The notes under the pieces are model-generated. The model saw nothing but the letters and a program-made list of their open reading frames with translations. It was not told where the DNA came from and did no database searches. The translations under genes and the position numbers were made by a program. Below are positions 9,010 to 16,956 of a stretch of DNA of 64,000 nt, piece by piece. Origin of the DNA: Caldilineaceae bacterium SB0661_bin_34 (lineage in GTDB: Bacteria; Chloroflexota; Anaerolineae; Caldilineales; Caldilineaceae). Position 1 is the first letter of the stretch. Every line of letters begins with the position of its first letter. The stretch lies in contig VXMJ01000081.1 in NCBI GenBank assembly GCA_009841145.1, positions 13,552 through 77,551 on the forward strand, written 5' to 3'.

Positions 9010-10194
9010 TTAGGCCGCGGTGTCGATCAATTCCTCGTGCACCAGCCACTGCTGGACCCCGGTCCAGTCATAGGTCACACCGAGGCCGGGTCCCTCCGGC
9101 ACCGGGACGCAACCGTCGGCGTCGATGGTCTCGAGTTCGTCCTCATAGTCGCACGCATAGACGGGCGGACAGGCAATGTTGGTCAGCTTGGGGTGTACCA
9201 GTCCCATTTCATAGAAGTTGGAGTTGCGCATGGCTGCCATGCAGTGTCGCTGTGCCGGTCCCGCAATGTGCAGTTCCACGTCCATGCCGTAGCCTTCCGC
9301 GGAATGGGCAATCTTCATGACTCCGGTGATGCCGCCGTCGTACTCCGGGTCGGCCCGCCAGAAGTCCGTGGCGTCGGCGGCTGCCATGTCGGCGTGGGCC
9401 TCCACGAGATGGACGTGCTCGCCCTGCAACAGGGGTGTCTTGATCATGGACCGCAGCTTTCGGTGGGCATGCAGGGATACCCCGCCATCGCGCATCGGAT
9501 CCTCGTACCAGTAGAACCCTGCCTCATCGCAAGCCCGGCCCACGGCGAGTGTGTCGGCAAATGTGTCGTACACACAGCAAGGATCCAGCATCAAGGCCAT
9601 GCGGCCGCCCACTCGGTGGCCGACGGCCTTGACCGTTGCGATTTCCCGTTCAATGTCCGGGTCACCCCAGGGATGGATCTTGAAGCCTTTGTAGCCCAGT
9701 TCGAGGCACTGCTCGGCGAAGTCGGCAAAGGCCTCCGGGCTGCTCAGACCGTCAGGTTGGCGATCGGCGTGGTAGGTGCTGGCATAGCAGGGCAGCCTTT
9801 CCCGGTAGCCGCCCAGCAACTGGTAGATGGGAGCGTCGTGGAACTTGCCCGCCAGATCCCACAAGGCGATGTCGATCGGTCCCATGCCCATGCGGTCGTT
9901 CTTGCGCAACAGCGACTTGGCTTGGCCGTAGAACCGCTCGCGCTGCAGGGCCGGCTTGCCAATGAGGTACTCCACGAACATCAGGGCCTGCTCGAACGTG
10001 GCCGGCGCAATGCTCATGTACTCGCCGGTGAGCCCAAGATCGGTATGGATGCGCACTCCCAGCACCATGCGGTGGCCGGTGCTGTTCGGTTCGTAGAAGT
10101 GCCCCATGGCGAAGCCGTGGTCCCGGCCCACGTTGGGGAACGGGATTCGGTACCGGGACAGTTGCACTGCCGTAATGATCGGTGTGTCGTTCAT
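9010..10194 (-). CDS. Enolase-superfamily (mandelate racemase/muconate lactonizing) enzyme
   Basis: A 394-residue enolase-superfamily protein, probably a sugar-acid dehydratase. The capping domain is followed by a TIM barrel with IDIALWDLAGK, the barrel lysine motif GFKIHPWG, and metal ligands Asp in MLDPC, Glu in YEDPM and Glu in LQGEH. ELHIAGPAQRH near the C-terminus could supply the general acid/base His. Instead of the textbook KxK pair, the lysine is followed by Ile-His (KIH), so the reaction may differ from racemisation. It is flanked by dehydrogenases on the same strand, fitting a non-phosphorylative sugar-acid pathway. Confidence 0.88.
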   Translation of the reverse strand: MNDTPIITAVQLSRYRIPFPNVGRDHGFAMGHFYEPNSTGHRMVLGVRIHTDLGLTGEYMSIAPATFEQALMFVEYLIGKPALQRERFYGQAKSLLRKNDRMGMGPIDIALWDLAGKFHDAPIYQLLGGYRERLPCYASTYHADRQPDGLSSPEAFADFAEQCLELGYKGFKIHPWGDPDIEREIATVKAVGHRVGGRMALMLDPCCVYDTFADTLAVGRACDEAGFYWYEDPMRDGGVSLHAHRKLRSMIKTPLLQGEHVHLVEAHADMAAADATDFWRADPEYDGGITGVMKIAHSAEGYGMDVELHIAGPAQRHCMAAMRNSNFYEMGLVHPKLTNIACPPVYACDYEDELETIDADGCVPVPEGPGLGVTYDWTGVQQWLVHEELIDTAA

Positions 10195-10236
10195 GTCCTG
10201 CGTCCTTTGGTGATGTCCCCGGCCTTCGGTTTTTGC

Positions 10237-11244
10237 TCAACCGGACACGGTCCAGTCCAGGATGACCCCAAGTACCGGTTCGCGTTTGGTCCGGATCAGG
10301 TCCCAGGCCTCTGCAGCCCGATCCACGGGAAAGCGATGAGTGATAAGTGGGAGGGTTTGCAACTGGCCCGTGGAAATCAGATGCCGGGTCCTGTCCATGC
10401 GTGGCCGAGTCCATCCGGAGACGGAGTGCAGGGACAGTTCCCCGTTCCGGAGATCCTGGAGCGAAAGGAGGTCGTCGGTGCCGTGGAAACCGGCGGAGAC
10501 AATCCGGCCGTCCCGGTTCATGCGGGGCAGGATGGCCTGGATGTGTTCGATCGAACCGACGGTGTCAACCAGCACATCCACGCCGTCGGACAGAAAACCG
10601 ATGAGTGCCTTCTGCCAATCGCCGTCCCTTTCGTTGCAACAGAGGTGCAGGCCGTTTTCCGGGAAGTGCTGCATGCGATTCTCGTGACGACCCAGCAATA
10701 GGATGCGCGCCCCGCGCAAGGCCAGCGTCTGTGCGGCCCACAGTCCGACCATGCCGTCACCCAGCACCACGGCTGCCTCTCCGGGCGCGACCGGGGCGCG
10801 ACTCCCGCAGTTGTAGCCGACTTGGGTCAGGACCATGCCTGCATAGGCCAGCGGTTGCGGTTGTAGTGGAAGTTTCCAGACACCTTCCCGGGGCGTGACC
10901 GACGGGGACAACTGTCCTCCGGAGGGATGGAACATTCCATTGACTTTGCTGCTGGCTGCAAAGACCATTTCACCCGGTGCCAAGTCCGTCACATGGCTGC
11001 CGACCTCCCGCACGATCCCCACTTTCTGGTAACCGGCCACCACGGGGAAGGGATTCGGTGAACCGGGCCGCCAGGCCGTGTCCCCGGCAATGCGTTCGCC
11101 TCTCAGGTAGGAGCCTTCGGTGCCGTTGCTGATCCACGAATGAGTCACTTCGACCACCACGTCGGAGGGTCCGGGTTCAGGGCAGTCCACTTCTCGAACC
11201 TCCACGGTGTTGGCCGCGGGAAAGACGATGGCTTTGGCCTTCAT
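10237..11244 (-). CDS. Medium-chain dehydrogenase/reductase lacking catalytic zinc ligands
   Basis: A 335-residue MDR-superfamily protein with a cofactor motif VVLGDGMVGLWAAQ and the downstream VDTVGSIEHI region. In the N-terminal domain, where zinc enzymes have Cys-x-S/T-D and GHE, this protein reads WISNGTEGSYLRG and VAGYQKVGIV. The catalytic zinc ligands therefore appear absent, as in the BchC-like or quinone-oxidoreductase-like branches. It sits at the upstream end of the minus-strand catabolic set and 42 bases from the enolase-superfamily gene. The substrate is unknown. Confidence 0.85.
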   Translation of the reverse strand: MKAKAIVFPAANTVEVREVDCPEPGPSDVVVEVTHSWISNGTEGSYLRGERIAGDTAWRPGSPNPFPVVAGYQKVGIVREVGSHVTDLAPGEMVFAASSKVNGMFHPSGGQLSPSVTPREGVWKLPLQPQPLAYAGMVLTQVGYNCGSRAPVAPGEAAVVLGDGMVGLWAAQTLALRGARILLLGRHENRMQHFPENGLHLCCNERDGDWQKALIGFLSDGVDVLVDTVGSIEHIQAILPRMNRDGRIVSAGFHGTDDLLSLQDLRNGELSLHSVSGWTRPRMDRTRHLISTGQLQTLPLITHRFPVDRAAEAWDLIRTKREPVLGVILDWTVSG

Positions 11245-11460
11245 CGCGGGCCTCCCGCCGTGGGCACGGCGTACTCGGTTTCCTGTCGGCTGGCGGAAGT
11301 GGGACGGTCTTTCCGACTCGGGTATCCCGGCCGGCTGGCCGGTCCCGACCGATTGTCACACTGTTGGTGGTTCAGGGCTTCGAAGTGCCTCCGGTCCGAT
11401 GTAGGCATCTCTAATTCCCTGCGGTTCCGACTACTGTGATCCACCATGGCCGTGCTGCCT

Positions 11461-11859
11461 TCAGCGTTGGTCGGCGCGTTGCATTGACCTCGCCGGTTGG
11501 GCGGGGTAGTCCTCGCGCTTTCCTGTATCCCCAGGTTGAATGATGAAGTCGCGTCGATCGCGATAGAGGCGTGCTCGATTCAGTACATAGTCCTGTCCGT
11601 CATCGAGGTTCACTGTCTCCCAGTGGGTCATGAGCCAGTACTTGCAGTCGCCGATGAACAAGTAGGTGTTCGGTTGGCCAAAGAAGGTGCCGGCAACGCC
11701 CTCCCCGGCGCGGAAGCGCGCACAGACCAGCTCGATCAGTTCTCTCTGACCATCCTTGCGGCTAAGGACGTACTCGTGGGGCCACGTTTTCCGGTAGGTG
11801 ACGGCTTCTCGCCACGGTGCGCGCCCGATCAACTCGGTGATCTTTAGGCATTCGAGCAT
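11461..11859 (-). CDS. Conserved hypothetical protein
   Basis: A protein of about 132 residues that I cannot assign to a function. Strong local features are TYRKTWPHEYV near the N-terminus, a FFGQPNTYLFIGDCKYWLM core rich in aromatic residues, and a distinctive C-terminal YRDRRDFIIQPGDTGKRED. Such sharply conserved-looking charged motifs suggest a small enzyme or nucleic-acid protein. The ATG at 11859 was chosen because AAAGGA lies about eight bases upstream; an ATG six bases earlier is too close to that site. It sits between two dehydrogenase genes on the same strand. Confidence 0.7.
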   Translation of the reverse strand: MLECLKITELIGRAPWREAVTYRKTWPHEYVLSRKDGQRELIELVCARFRAGEGVAGTFFGQPNTYLFIGDCKYWLMTHWETVNLDDGQDYVLNRARLYRDRRDFIIQPGDTGKREDYPAQPARSMQRADQR

Positions 11860-11922
11860 TCTCATCGTCCTTTCGCTGACAAGAACTTGCCGTGGAAGCC
11901 TTGCGCTTGGTGTCTGCAAGTT

Positions 11923-12936
11923 CTAGCGGTAGAGGGATGGTATCTCGAATTCTGGTATTGAAATCGGCTGGCCGGTTTTGACCGATTCAATGCAGGCTTC
12001 AACCACCACCATCGCCATGTATCCGTCCCAAGCAGAAGGACCGGTTGGTTTTTCCGCTTCCAGGCTCGCCGCCCAAGCAACCAATTCGTCCTGGTAGGCC
12101 GTGCCGAACCGACCAGTGTACTCTGGGGCAATCGCCTGTCTGAGGGTTTCCCTGGTGCGGACAACGGGAGTGCCCACGGTGTGGCTGGTGATCACACCGT
12201 CCTCGCAACTGATCTCAACATCGACTTCATAGCCGTAGCCGGCCTTGGTATTGAACTCGAGCAGTCCCAGTGCCCCATTCCGGAACCTCACCTGAAGCAG
12301 GCACAGCTGCGCCGTGCCCGGATCCTGGCCTGCATCCGGAACGGCTTGGCCGTACACCTCGACGATTTCGTCCTCCATCATCCAGCGCGCCGAATGGATG
12401 TCGTGCACCATGGAGTTGGTGACGACATCCTCGATGGTGCGTGCATCGGGATGGTGGGCGTTGCGATGGACATTGCGGAAGAGCAGACGCCGACCATGGT
12501 GCCCGGTGTCCACCTCAGCCTTGACCTCCACATGGGCACGGTCAAACTCCCGCATGAAGCCCACTTGGATCATGCGGTGCCCGATTCCGGTTTCGAGTTC
12601 AACCACCCTTTCAGCGTCCGGTACCGTGGTCGCCAACGGCTTTTCCAAAAACACGGGCTTGCCGGCCTCCAGGCATTCGATTGCCAGTTTGGCATGGAGT
12701 CCGTCCGGAGCCGCGACGAGGAGGGCATCCACCTCGGGGTGGCCGATGATGTCGCGGGTTTGGTCGAACTGTAGATCGACCCCGTGCCGGCGAGCCACCG
12801 CTGCGCGCAGTTCCCCGTCAAGATCCATTACTGCTTGCAGGGTCGCGCCCGACACCTGACCGTAGCCGAGGTTGCCGGCGTGATGGCCCCCCATGGTGCC
12901 CACGCCAATCACACCAACCCTGATGGGCGCATCCAT
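11923..12936 (-). CDS. Gfo/Idh/MocA family oxidoreductase (inositol dehydrogenase-like)
   Basis: A 337-residue oxidoreductase with the N-terminal loop VGVIGVGTMGGHHAGN, the conserved lysine in VFLEKPLATT, and a catalytic-domain motif MVHDIHSARW supplying the His-Asp-x2-His pattern common in myo-inositol 2-dehydrogenases. It is a fourth member of this superfamily within 13 kb. The gene belongs to the minus-strand catabolic series and stands 190 bases upstream of the M81 peptidase-like gene's end. The substrate assignment is family-level only. Confidence 0.9.
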   Translation of the reverse strand: MDAPIRVGVIGVGTMGGHHAGNLGYGQVSGATLQAVMDLDGELRAAVARRHGVDLQFDQTRDIIGHPEVDALLVAAPDGLHAKLAIECLEAGKPVFLEKPLATTVPDAERVVELETGIGHRMIQVGFMREFDRAHVEVKAEVDTGHHGRRLLFRNVHRNAHHPDARTIEDVVTNSMVHDIHSARWMMEDEIVEVYGQAVPDAGQDPGTAQLCLLQVRFRNGALGLLEFNTKAGYGYEVDVEISCEDGVITSHTVGTPVVRTRETLRQAIAPEYTGRFGTAYQDELVAWAASLEAEKPTGPSAWDGYMAMVVVEACIESVKTGQPISIPEFEIPSLYR

Positions 12937-13126
12937 ATGTCAATCCTTTGTGTGCTAGGGGTTCGTAGCCAACCCAAGAATGTTTCTAACCTTACCAATC
13001 GGAACCGGGTTGCCAAACCCGGTACGGAACCGCGGTCCGTGCGTCAGGGCTTGCCTGCGTTGGTTCGGTCGCAGTACGGTTCCTGGTCCAGTCCAGCCGG
13101 GGACGCATGGGCTTCGGCTGGTAACG

Positions 13127-14608
13127 TCATTCTGTATCCAGCGGGAAGATGGGACGCGGGAGGTTCCGATAGTCAAACCGCTGGAGGTTGGCCGTGCACA
13201 GGCCGGCCGTATCCATTTCAATGATCCGAGTGGCGATGGGTAGGTATGCGGCCCGGTAGGCCACCGCTGCTTTAACGGCAATCATCTTTTGTTCCTCGGG
13301 TACGACACCCATGCCGCGCAGTTGGACTAGGTCGAACGGAGGCGTCTTGCGGCTGTTGAGGACGATGTTCACTCCGCCCGACCTGAGCAGGGCAGAGTTG
13401 CCCATTTCAAGCGTGTCGCCGTAGAACGCGGCGAAGTGGTTCTGTTTGCGTTCACAAGGGTAGCGTCCGTCGGAGAGCGTCCTGACGGTGCCTGTAACGG
13501 TGATCGGGGAGCCGTGGAAATCGTCGGTCTTGCCGCCAATGGGAATGGTGACGCTGGCTCCCAGACCTGCCTGCCAGCATTCCCGCACTGCCTCCGCATC
13601 GGCGATGACCACTGTGCCATCCTGTACGTCAGCGGCCAATATGGCTTTCAGGGCATCGGTACCGTCTCCCGGGGTTCCTCCTCCGATGTTGTCGGCCGAG
13701 TCGACCAGAATCACCGGGCCATCGGGTGTTCGCAATGCTTCGCGTACCGCTTCATCCGGCGGAAGGGCCTGGAACACGGCGGCCGATCTGTGGTCCATGA
13801 GGGTTTCTTCGAGTTCAGCTGCCAAGTCCCGGGCGAGGTCCTGGGCATCGTTGGTGTGTACAAACACCGAGGCACCGGTCCATGGAGTGTCCGCGTAGGC
13901 AAACCCGCCGAAGACGCTGATGGCGATGACCCGGTCGTTGGTTTTCATGGCGCGGACCTTGTCATGCACGGCGCGCAAGGGCAGGTCGGAGGTGTCGGTC
14001 ACCTGCGGTGCCAACAGGCAGGGAATGTTGCGGACTGCCGTTGTCGGCCGCAGCCGACCGGCCAACAGGTCTTCCAGGACGGCTACGGCTTCCATGCCCT
14101 TGGCGCGGAGATCCATGTGCGGAGTGGTGTCGTAACCCAGCAGGATGTCGGCTTGTTCCGCCAGGGCGGGACTGATGTTGCCGTGCATGTCCAGTTCCAC
14201 AATCATCGGAACGTCCGGTCCCACGATGGATCGGACTGCCTCCGCAATGTCCGTCTCCGCATCCAGGGTAGTCTCGGACACCATGGCCCCATGCAAGTGA
14301 AGCAGGATGCCGTCCAGAGGCATGGCATCCCGGGTGCGGGAGCACATTTCGGTCTTGAGGGCCTCGTAGGCGGCCGCCGTCACGGTTCCGGCGGGCATGG
14401 CTGCCGCATAGAAGGTGGGAACGGGTGTCCAATCTCTGTTCTCCACACCGTCAATCATCCCACCGACTCCGGTTTGGGTTCCCCGCAGGTTGGAGAGCAG
14501 GCCGGATCCGGCATGCCACGTGGCCCGGAAATCGTCCAGGGTCGTCGGTGTGGGGGCGAACGTGTGGGTTTCGTGCAGCAATCCGCCGACCGCGATGCGA
14601 TAGGTCAT
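13127..14608 (-). CDS. M81-family metallopeptidase (MlrC-like)
   Basis: A 493-residue protein of the microcystinase-C/M81 family: DUF1485 N-terminal domain followed by the MlrC C-terminal domain. Visible signatures are GGLLHETHTF at the N-terminus, LHLHGAMVSE, ELDMHGNIS and GYDTTPHMD, which contain the His and Asp residues expected to bind zinc, and DSADNIGGGTPGDGT in the C-terminal half. The family includes linear-peptide hydrolases and amidases, and members often sit in catabolic clusters, as here. The start is the ATG giving MTYRIAVGG; an upstream extension lacks family similarity. Confidence 0.9.
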   Translation of the reverse strand: MTYRIAVGGLLHETHTFAPTPTTLDDFRATWHAGSGLLSNLRGTQTGVGGMIDGVENRDWTPVPTFYAAAMPAGTVTAAAYEALKTEMCSRTRDAMPLDGILLHLHGAMVSETTLDAETDIAEAVRSIVGPDVPMIVELDMHGNISPALAEQADILLGYDTTPHMDLRAKGMEAVAVLEDLLAGRLRPTTAVRNIPCLLAPQVTDTSDLPLRAVHDKVRAMKTNDRVIAISVFGGFAYADTPWTGASVFVHTNDAQDLARDLAAELEETLMDHRSAAVFQALPPDEAVREALRTPDGPVILVDSADNIGGGTPGDGTDALKAILAADVQDGTVVIADAEAVRECWQAGLGASVTIPIGGKTDDFHGSPITVTGTVRTLSDGRYPCERKQNHFAAFYGDTLEMGNSALLRSGGVNIVLNSRKTPPFDLVQLRGMGVVPEEQKMIAVKAAVAYRAAYLPIATRIIEMDTAGLCTANLQRFDYRNLPRPIFPLDTE

Positions 14609-14842
14609 TGTGGAAATCTCTCTTGGATGCTTCAGCCGGCCGATGTAGGCTCGACTCCGTTGTGGGTGTTCACGGTACAGCCATCGGCAAGGCACTGCTT
14701 GTAGCAAACCAATGTACTCGGCTTCGTTCGGAAATCCATCCGCATCGGTGTCTGGTGAGGCAGTTGGCCTCCAAAGCTACTTGGATTGCCCTACACTTGG
14801 TTCTGGTCGCCGATGGACCAAGTCGAGGTAGGCCGTTGCACG

Positions 14843-15253
14843 ATGGACACCGGAATAGAGCGCTGGATTTTACGCTACAGGAATTTCGCCAATGCCCTGG
14901 AACAGCTTCGCTAGGCTTGTGACCTCGAGTCCTATTCGAAACTGGAACGCGCAGGATTGGTGCAGACGTTTACTTTTGCCTTCGAATTGGCCTGGAAGAC
15001 GCTGAAGGACCTGCTGTTTGCAGATGGGCTGACGGAACACAGTCCCAGAGGTACGCTCAGACAAAGCCTGCAACAAGAGTATCTGACGGATGACGACTGT
15101 GAGGACCTGCTGGATGCGTTGGACAAGCACAATCTGTTGGCACACACTTACAGCGAGGAAGCAGCTTTGCTGGTCGAGGCTCTGATCAAGGGGAAGTACT
15201 TCCCAGCGTTGGAAGGGCTTGAGGCATCGTTGAAGTCAAGGCTTGATCAATGA
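14843..15253 (+). pseudogene. HI0074-type nucleotidyltransferase substrate-binding protein, interrupted by an in-frame TAG
   Basis: Reading from the ATG at 14843 gives a helical protein matching the HI0074/HEPN-like partner of MNT nucleotidyltransferases: IERWILRYRNFANALEQLR, then a TAG at 14912-14914, then continuing in the same frame with ESYSKLERAGLVQTFTFAF and WKTLKDLL to a normal stop. Family-typical sequence lies on both sides of the stop, so one substitution (for example CAG to TAG) explains it. Reinitiation at the GTG near 14954 would give a shortened protein of about 99 residues. The stop overlaps the next start (ATGA). Confidence 0.75.
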
Positions 15254-15555
15254 ACGACGGCCTGAAAGAGCGAAACAGGGTCAAGATCAGGCAGGTACTG
15301 GCTGCCCATCCGCAAGTCGAACGGGCCGTGCTGTTTGGCTCGCGGGCTACGGGTACCCACAGGCCGGGTTCCGATGTGGACTTGGCCCTTGCGGGCGATG
15401 GATTAACCCACAGCGATCTCGGTGTGATCGGTGCTGCCATGGAGGCCACGACCGTGCCGCAGACAGTGGACTTGGTGCTTTGGAATTCCATCGGCAATCG
15501 GGTGCTGGCAGACCACATCAGGACTATGGGGGTCGAGTTCTACGTTCGCCGGTAG
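15250..15555 (+). CDS. MNT-type nucleotidyltransferase domain protein
   Basis: A 101-residue minimal nucleotidyltransferase. The Pol-beta signature GSRATGTHRPGSDVDLAL contains the GS and the D-x-D metal-binding pair, and a third acidic position follows in TVDLVLW. Such proteins pair with HEPN or HI0074-type helical proteins and, in studied systems, transfer nucleotides to the partner to neutralise it. It overlaps the upstream gene by four bases. Because the partner gene contains an internal stop, the pair may be inactive or only partly functional. Confidence 0.85.
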   Translation: MNDGLKERNRVKIRQVLAAHPQVERAVLFGSRATGTHRPGSDVDLALAGDGLTHSDLGVIGAAMEATTVPQTVDLVLWNSIGNRVLADHIRTMGVEFYVRR

Positions 15556-15990
15556 TGGGTGAGCTCATGGCTCCCGGTGTCAACGAGACACCATGGCCGA
15601 CCTGCCAGTTGGTTGCCTTCCCGAGTAACCGTCAGGCTTGATGGACTTGAGCCATGGTTGGACAGCTACCGGTTCCCGAATGCGGTGTCAGAACTTTCCC
15701 AGCTCGCGGGGTTGGGTCTGGAGATCCCTTGCAACTTCGGCAATGCCCTCGGCATTGGTGGCAGCAGCCACGAGGGAAGGTTGGCAGGAATGGAACCGGC
15801 CAGGCCCCGATCCGCGTCCCGTGGTGATCGGGCATCTCTGCAAGGAACTCCGGCCTGACCATGGAACGAGGCTGGCTCATGCAGCGTCACAGTGCATGTG
15901 GTGTGGAGTTCCGGGAAGGTGTCACATGCCGGTGAGCCGGTTTCTTCGACGAGGGCAGTGCCACCTGTACACGGTCCCTTCAGTACATGT
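15556..15990. other. Gene-free stretch between two toxin-antitoxin-like loci
   Basis: About 435 bases with only short frames on either strand. None shows a family signature, and no RNA gene or strong hairpin is apparent. A minus-strand segment around 15700-15790 reads like a soluble alpha-helical fragment ending at a stop, but it cannot be assigned. The region probably contains remnants of earlier insertions. Confidence 0.4.
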
Positions 15991-16395
15991 TTACGTGCGT
16001 GCGTCCTGTCGTTCCAGGGGCCCCGACCAAGCAAGAATCTGAGTATCTCGCGTCAGCAAGACATGGTCCTGCAACGCTGTGGCGACAATGATGCGATCCG
16101 CTGGATCACGATGGAAATCCCGCAAAGATGCAGCATGGATGCCGATGACGCCGTTTACCGCAATTTCCTGCAATCCGTCCTTCAACAAGCTTCTGCGCAG
16201 GTTGTCTGTGGAGAGTTCGAGCTCCAGTCTGTTCTTGTCTACCAGCATCTCGATCTCCCAGAAGCTAATCGCGGAAACTGCTGCCTCGCCCCGCAGCCAG
16301 GCAGTTTCAAGGTCTGCACGCGCGGCAGGCCCTATGCCGATGGAAATCTGTTCGAAGATGATGCCCAGAAGGATGTGGGTGTCCAATATCAACAT
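15991..16395 (-). CDS. PIN-domain toxin, VapC family
   Basis: A 134-residue PIN-domain ribonuclease. The acidic residues are visible in order: Asp in LILDTHILLG at the N-terminus, Glu in ISFWEIEML, Asp in DPADRIIVA, and Asp in LLTRDTQIL near the C-terminus. VapC toxins cleave tRNA or rRNA when unbound. The ATG at 16395, giving MLILDTH, was preferred over an upstream ATG that would add 13 residues not typical of PIN proteins. It overlaps the end of the Phd-type antitoxin gene by seven bases. Confidence 0.88.
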   Translation of the reverse strand: MLILDTHILLGIIFEQISIGIGPAARADLETAWLRGEAAVSAISFWEIEMLVDKNRLELELSTDNLRRSLLKDGLQEIAVNGVIGIHAASLRDFHRDPADRIIVATALQDHVLLTRDTQILAWSGPLERQDART

Positions 16396-16658
16396 GAATG
16401 GAGCACCCGATCCGGGTTTGTATCCGCTTCCCACTCTACATCGATTTGACTCATGACGTCATCGGCAAATTTGAGCTGGGATGAGTACTTGCCCCATGGC
16501 GGACGCTGTGGAGTCTCCAAGGGTACAAACTTCCCTATGGGGGCACCGCGTTTGGTGACGATTATTTCTTCACCTGTAGTGGCAACTTCGTCCATGAGCT
16601 TCAGACACTTTGCCTTGAACTCTGAGGCTTTGATGGTTCGCGTTTGATGAGCAGTCAT
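16389..16658 (-). CDS. Phd/YefM-type antitoxin (VapB partner)
   Basis: An 89-residue antitoxin. The N-terminal Phd/YefM fold is shown by TIKASEFKAKCLKLMDEV and by EEIIVTKRGAPIGKFVPL, the DNA-binding half. The C-terminal region is acidic and probably wraps the PIN toxin. It is directly upstream of, and overlaps, the VapC gene, the standard order. Autoregulation is expected for the family, but I do not see an obvious palindrome upstream. No strong Shine-Dalgarno precedes the ATG. Confidence 0.85.
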   Translation of the reverse strand: MTAHQTRTIKASEFKAKCLKLMDEVATTGEEIIVTKRGAPIGKFVPLETPQRPPWGKYSSQLKFADDVMSQIDVEWEADTNPDRVLHSC

Positions 16659-16956
16659 GTTGGATGCCGCCAACTTGAGATGAGATGAAACCGACAGGCA
16701 GACACCCCGTAATTTAGCATGGCGTAAACGAAGTGACCATGTAGTTGACCATGTTCCTGACAAAGCGGCATTAGGGAATTCGGGCAACCTGATTTGCTGG
16801 CTTGTCATGACCCATGGGGCGGACACGGGACGTGAGAACAACACATGCCTGGCCCTCTTGCCCGAAGGAGGGCAGTCGAACCATTCCGATTCCAATTGCC
16901 TGCCCTCGTGGGAGTCTCGTAAGAGCCATGTCGGAACTGGCTTGGAACCAAGTACT

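Noticed and set aside
8785-10701. Long plus-strand open frame (638 codons) opposite the dehydrogenase and enolase-superfamily genes
   Set aside because: It is antisense to genes with clear family motifs, its translation is His/Val/Gly-rich without domains, and it spans two real genes and their intergenic gap.
407-11376. The repeated string TTGGTGGTTCAGGG near 407 and 11363
   Set aside because: A 14-base match is expected several times by chance in 64 kb of DNA; the flanks do not match.
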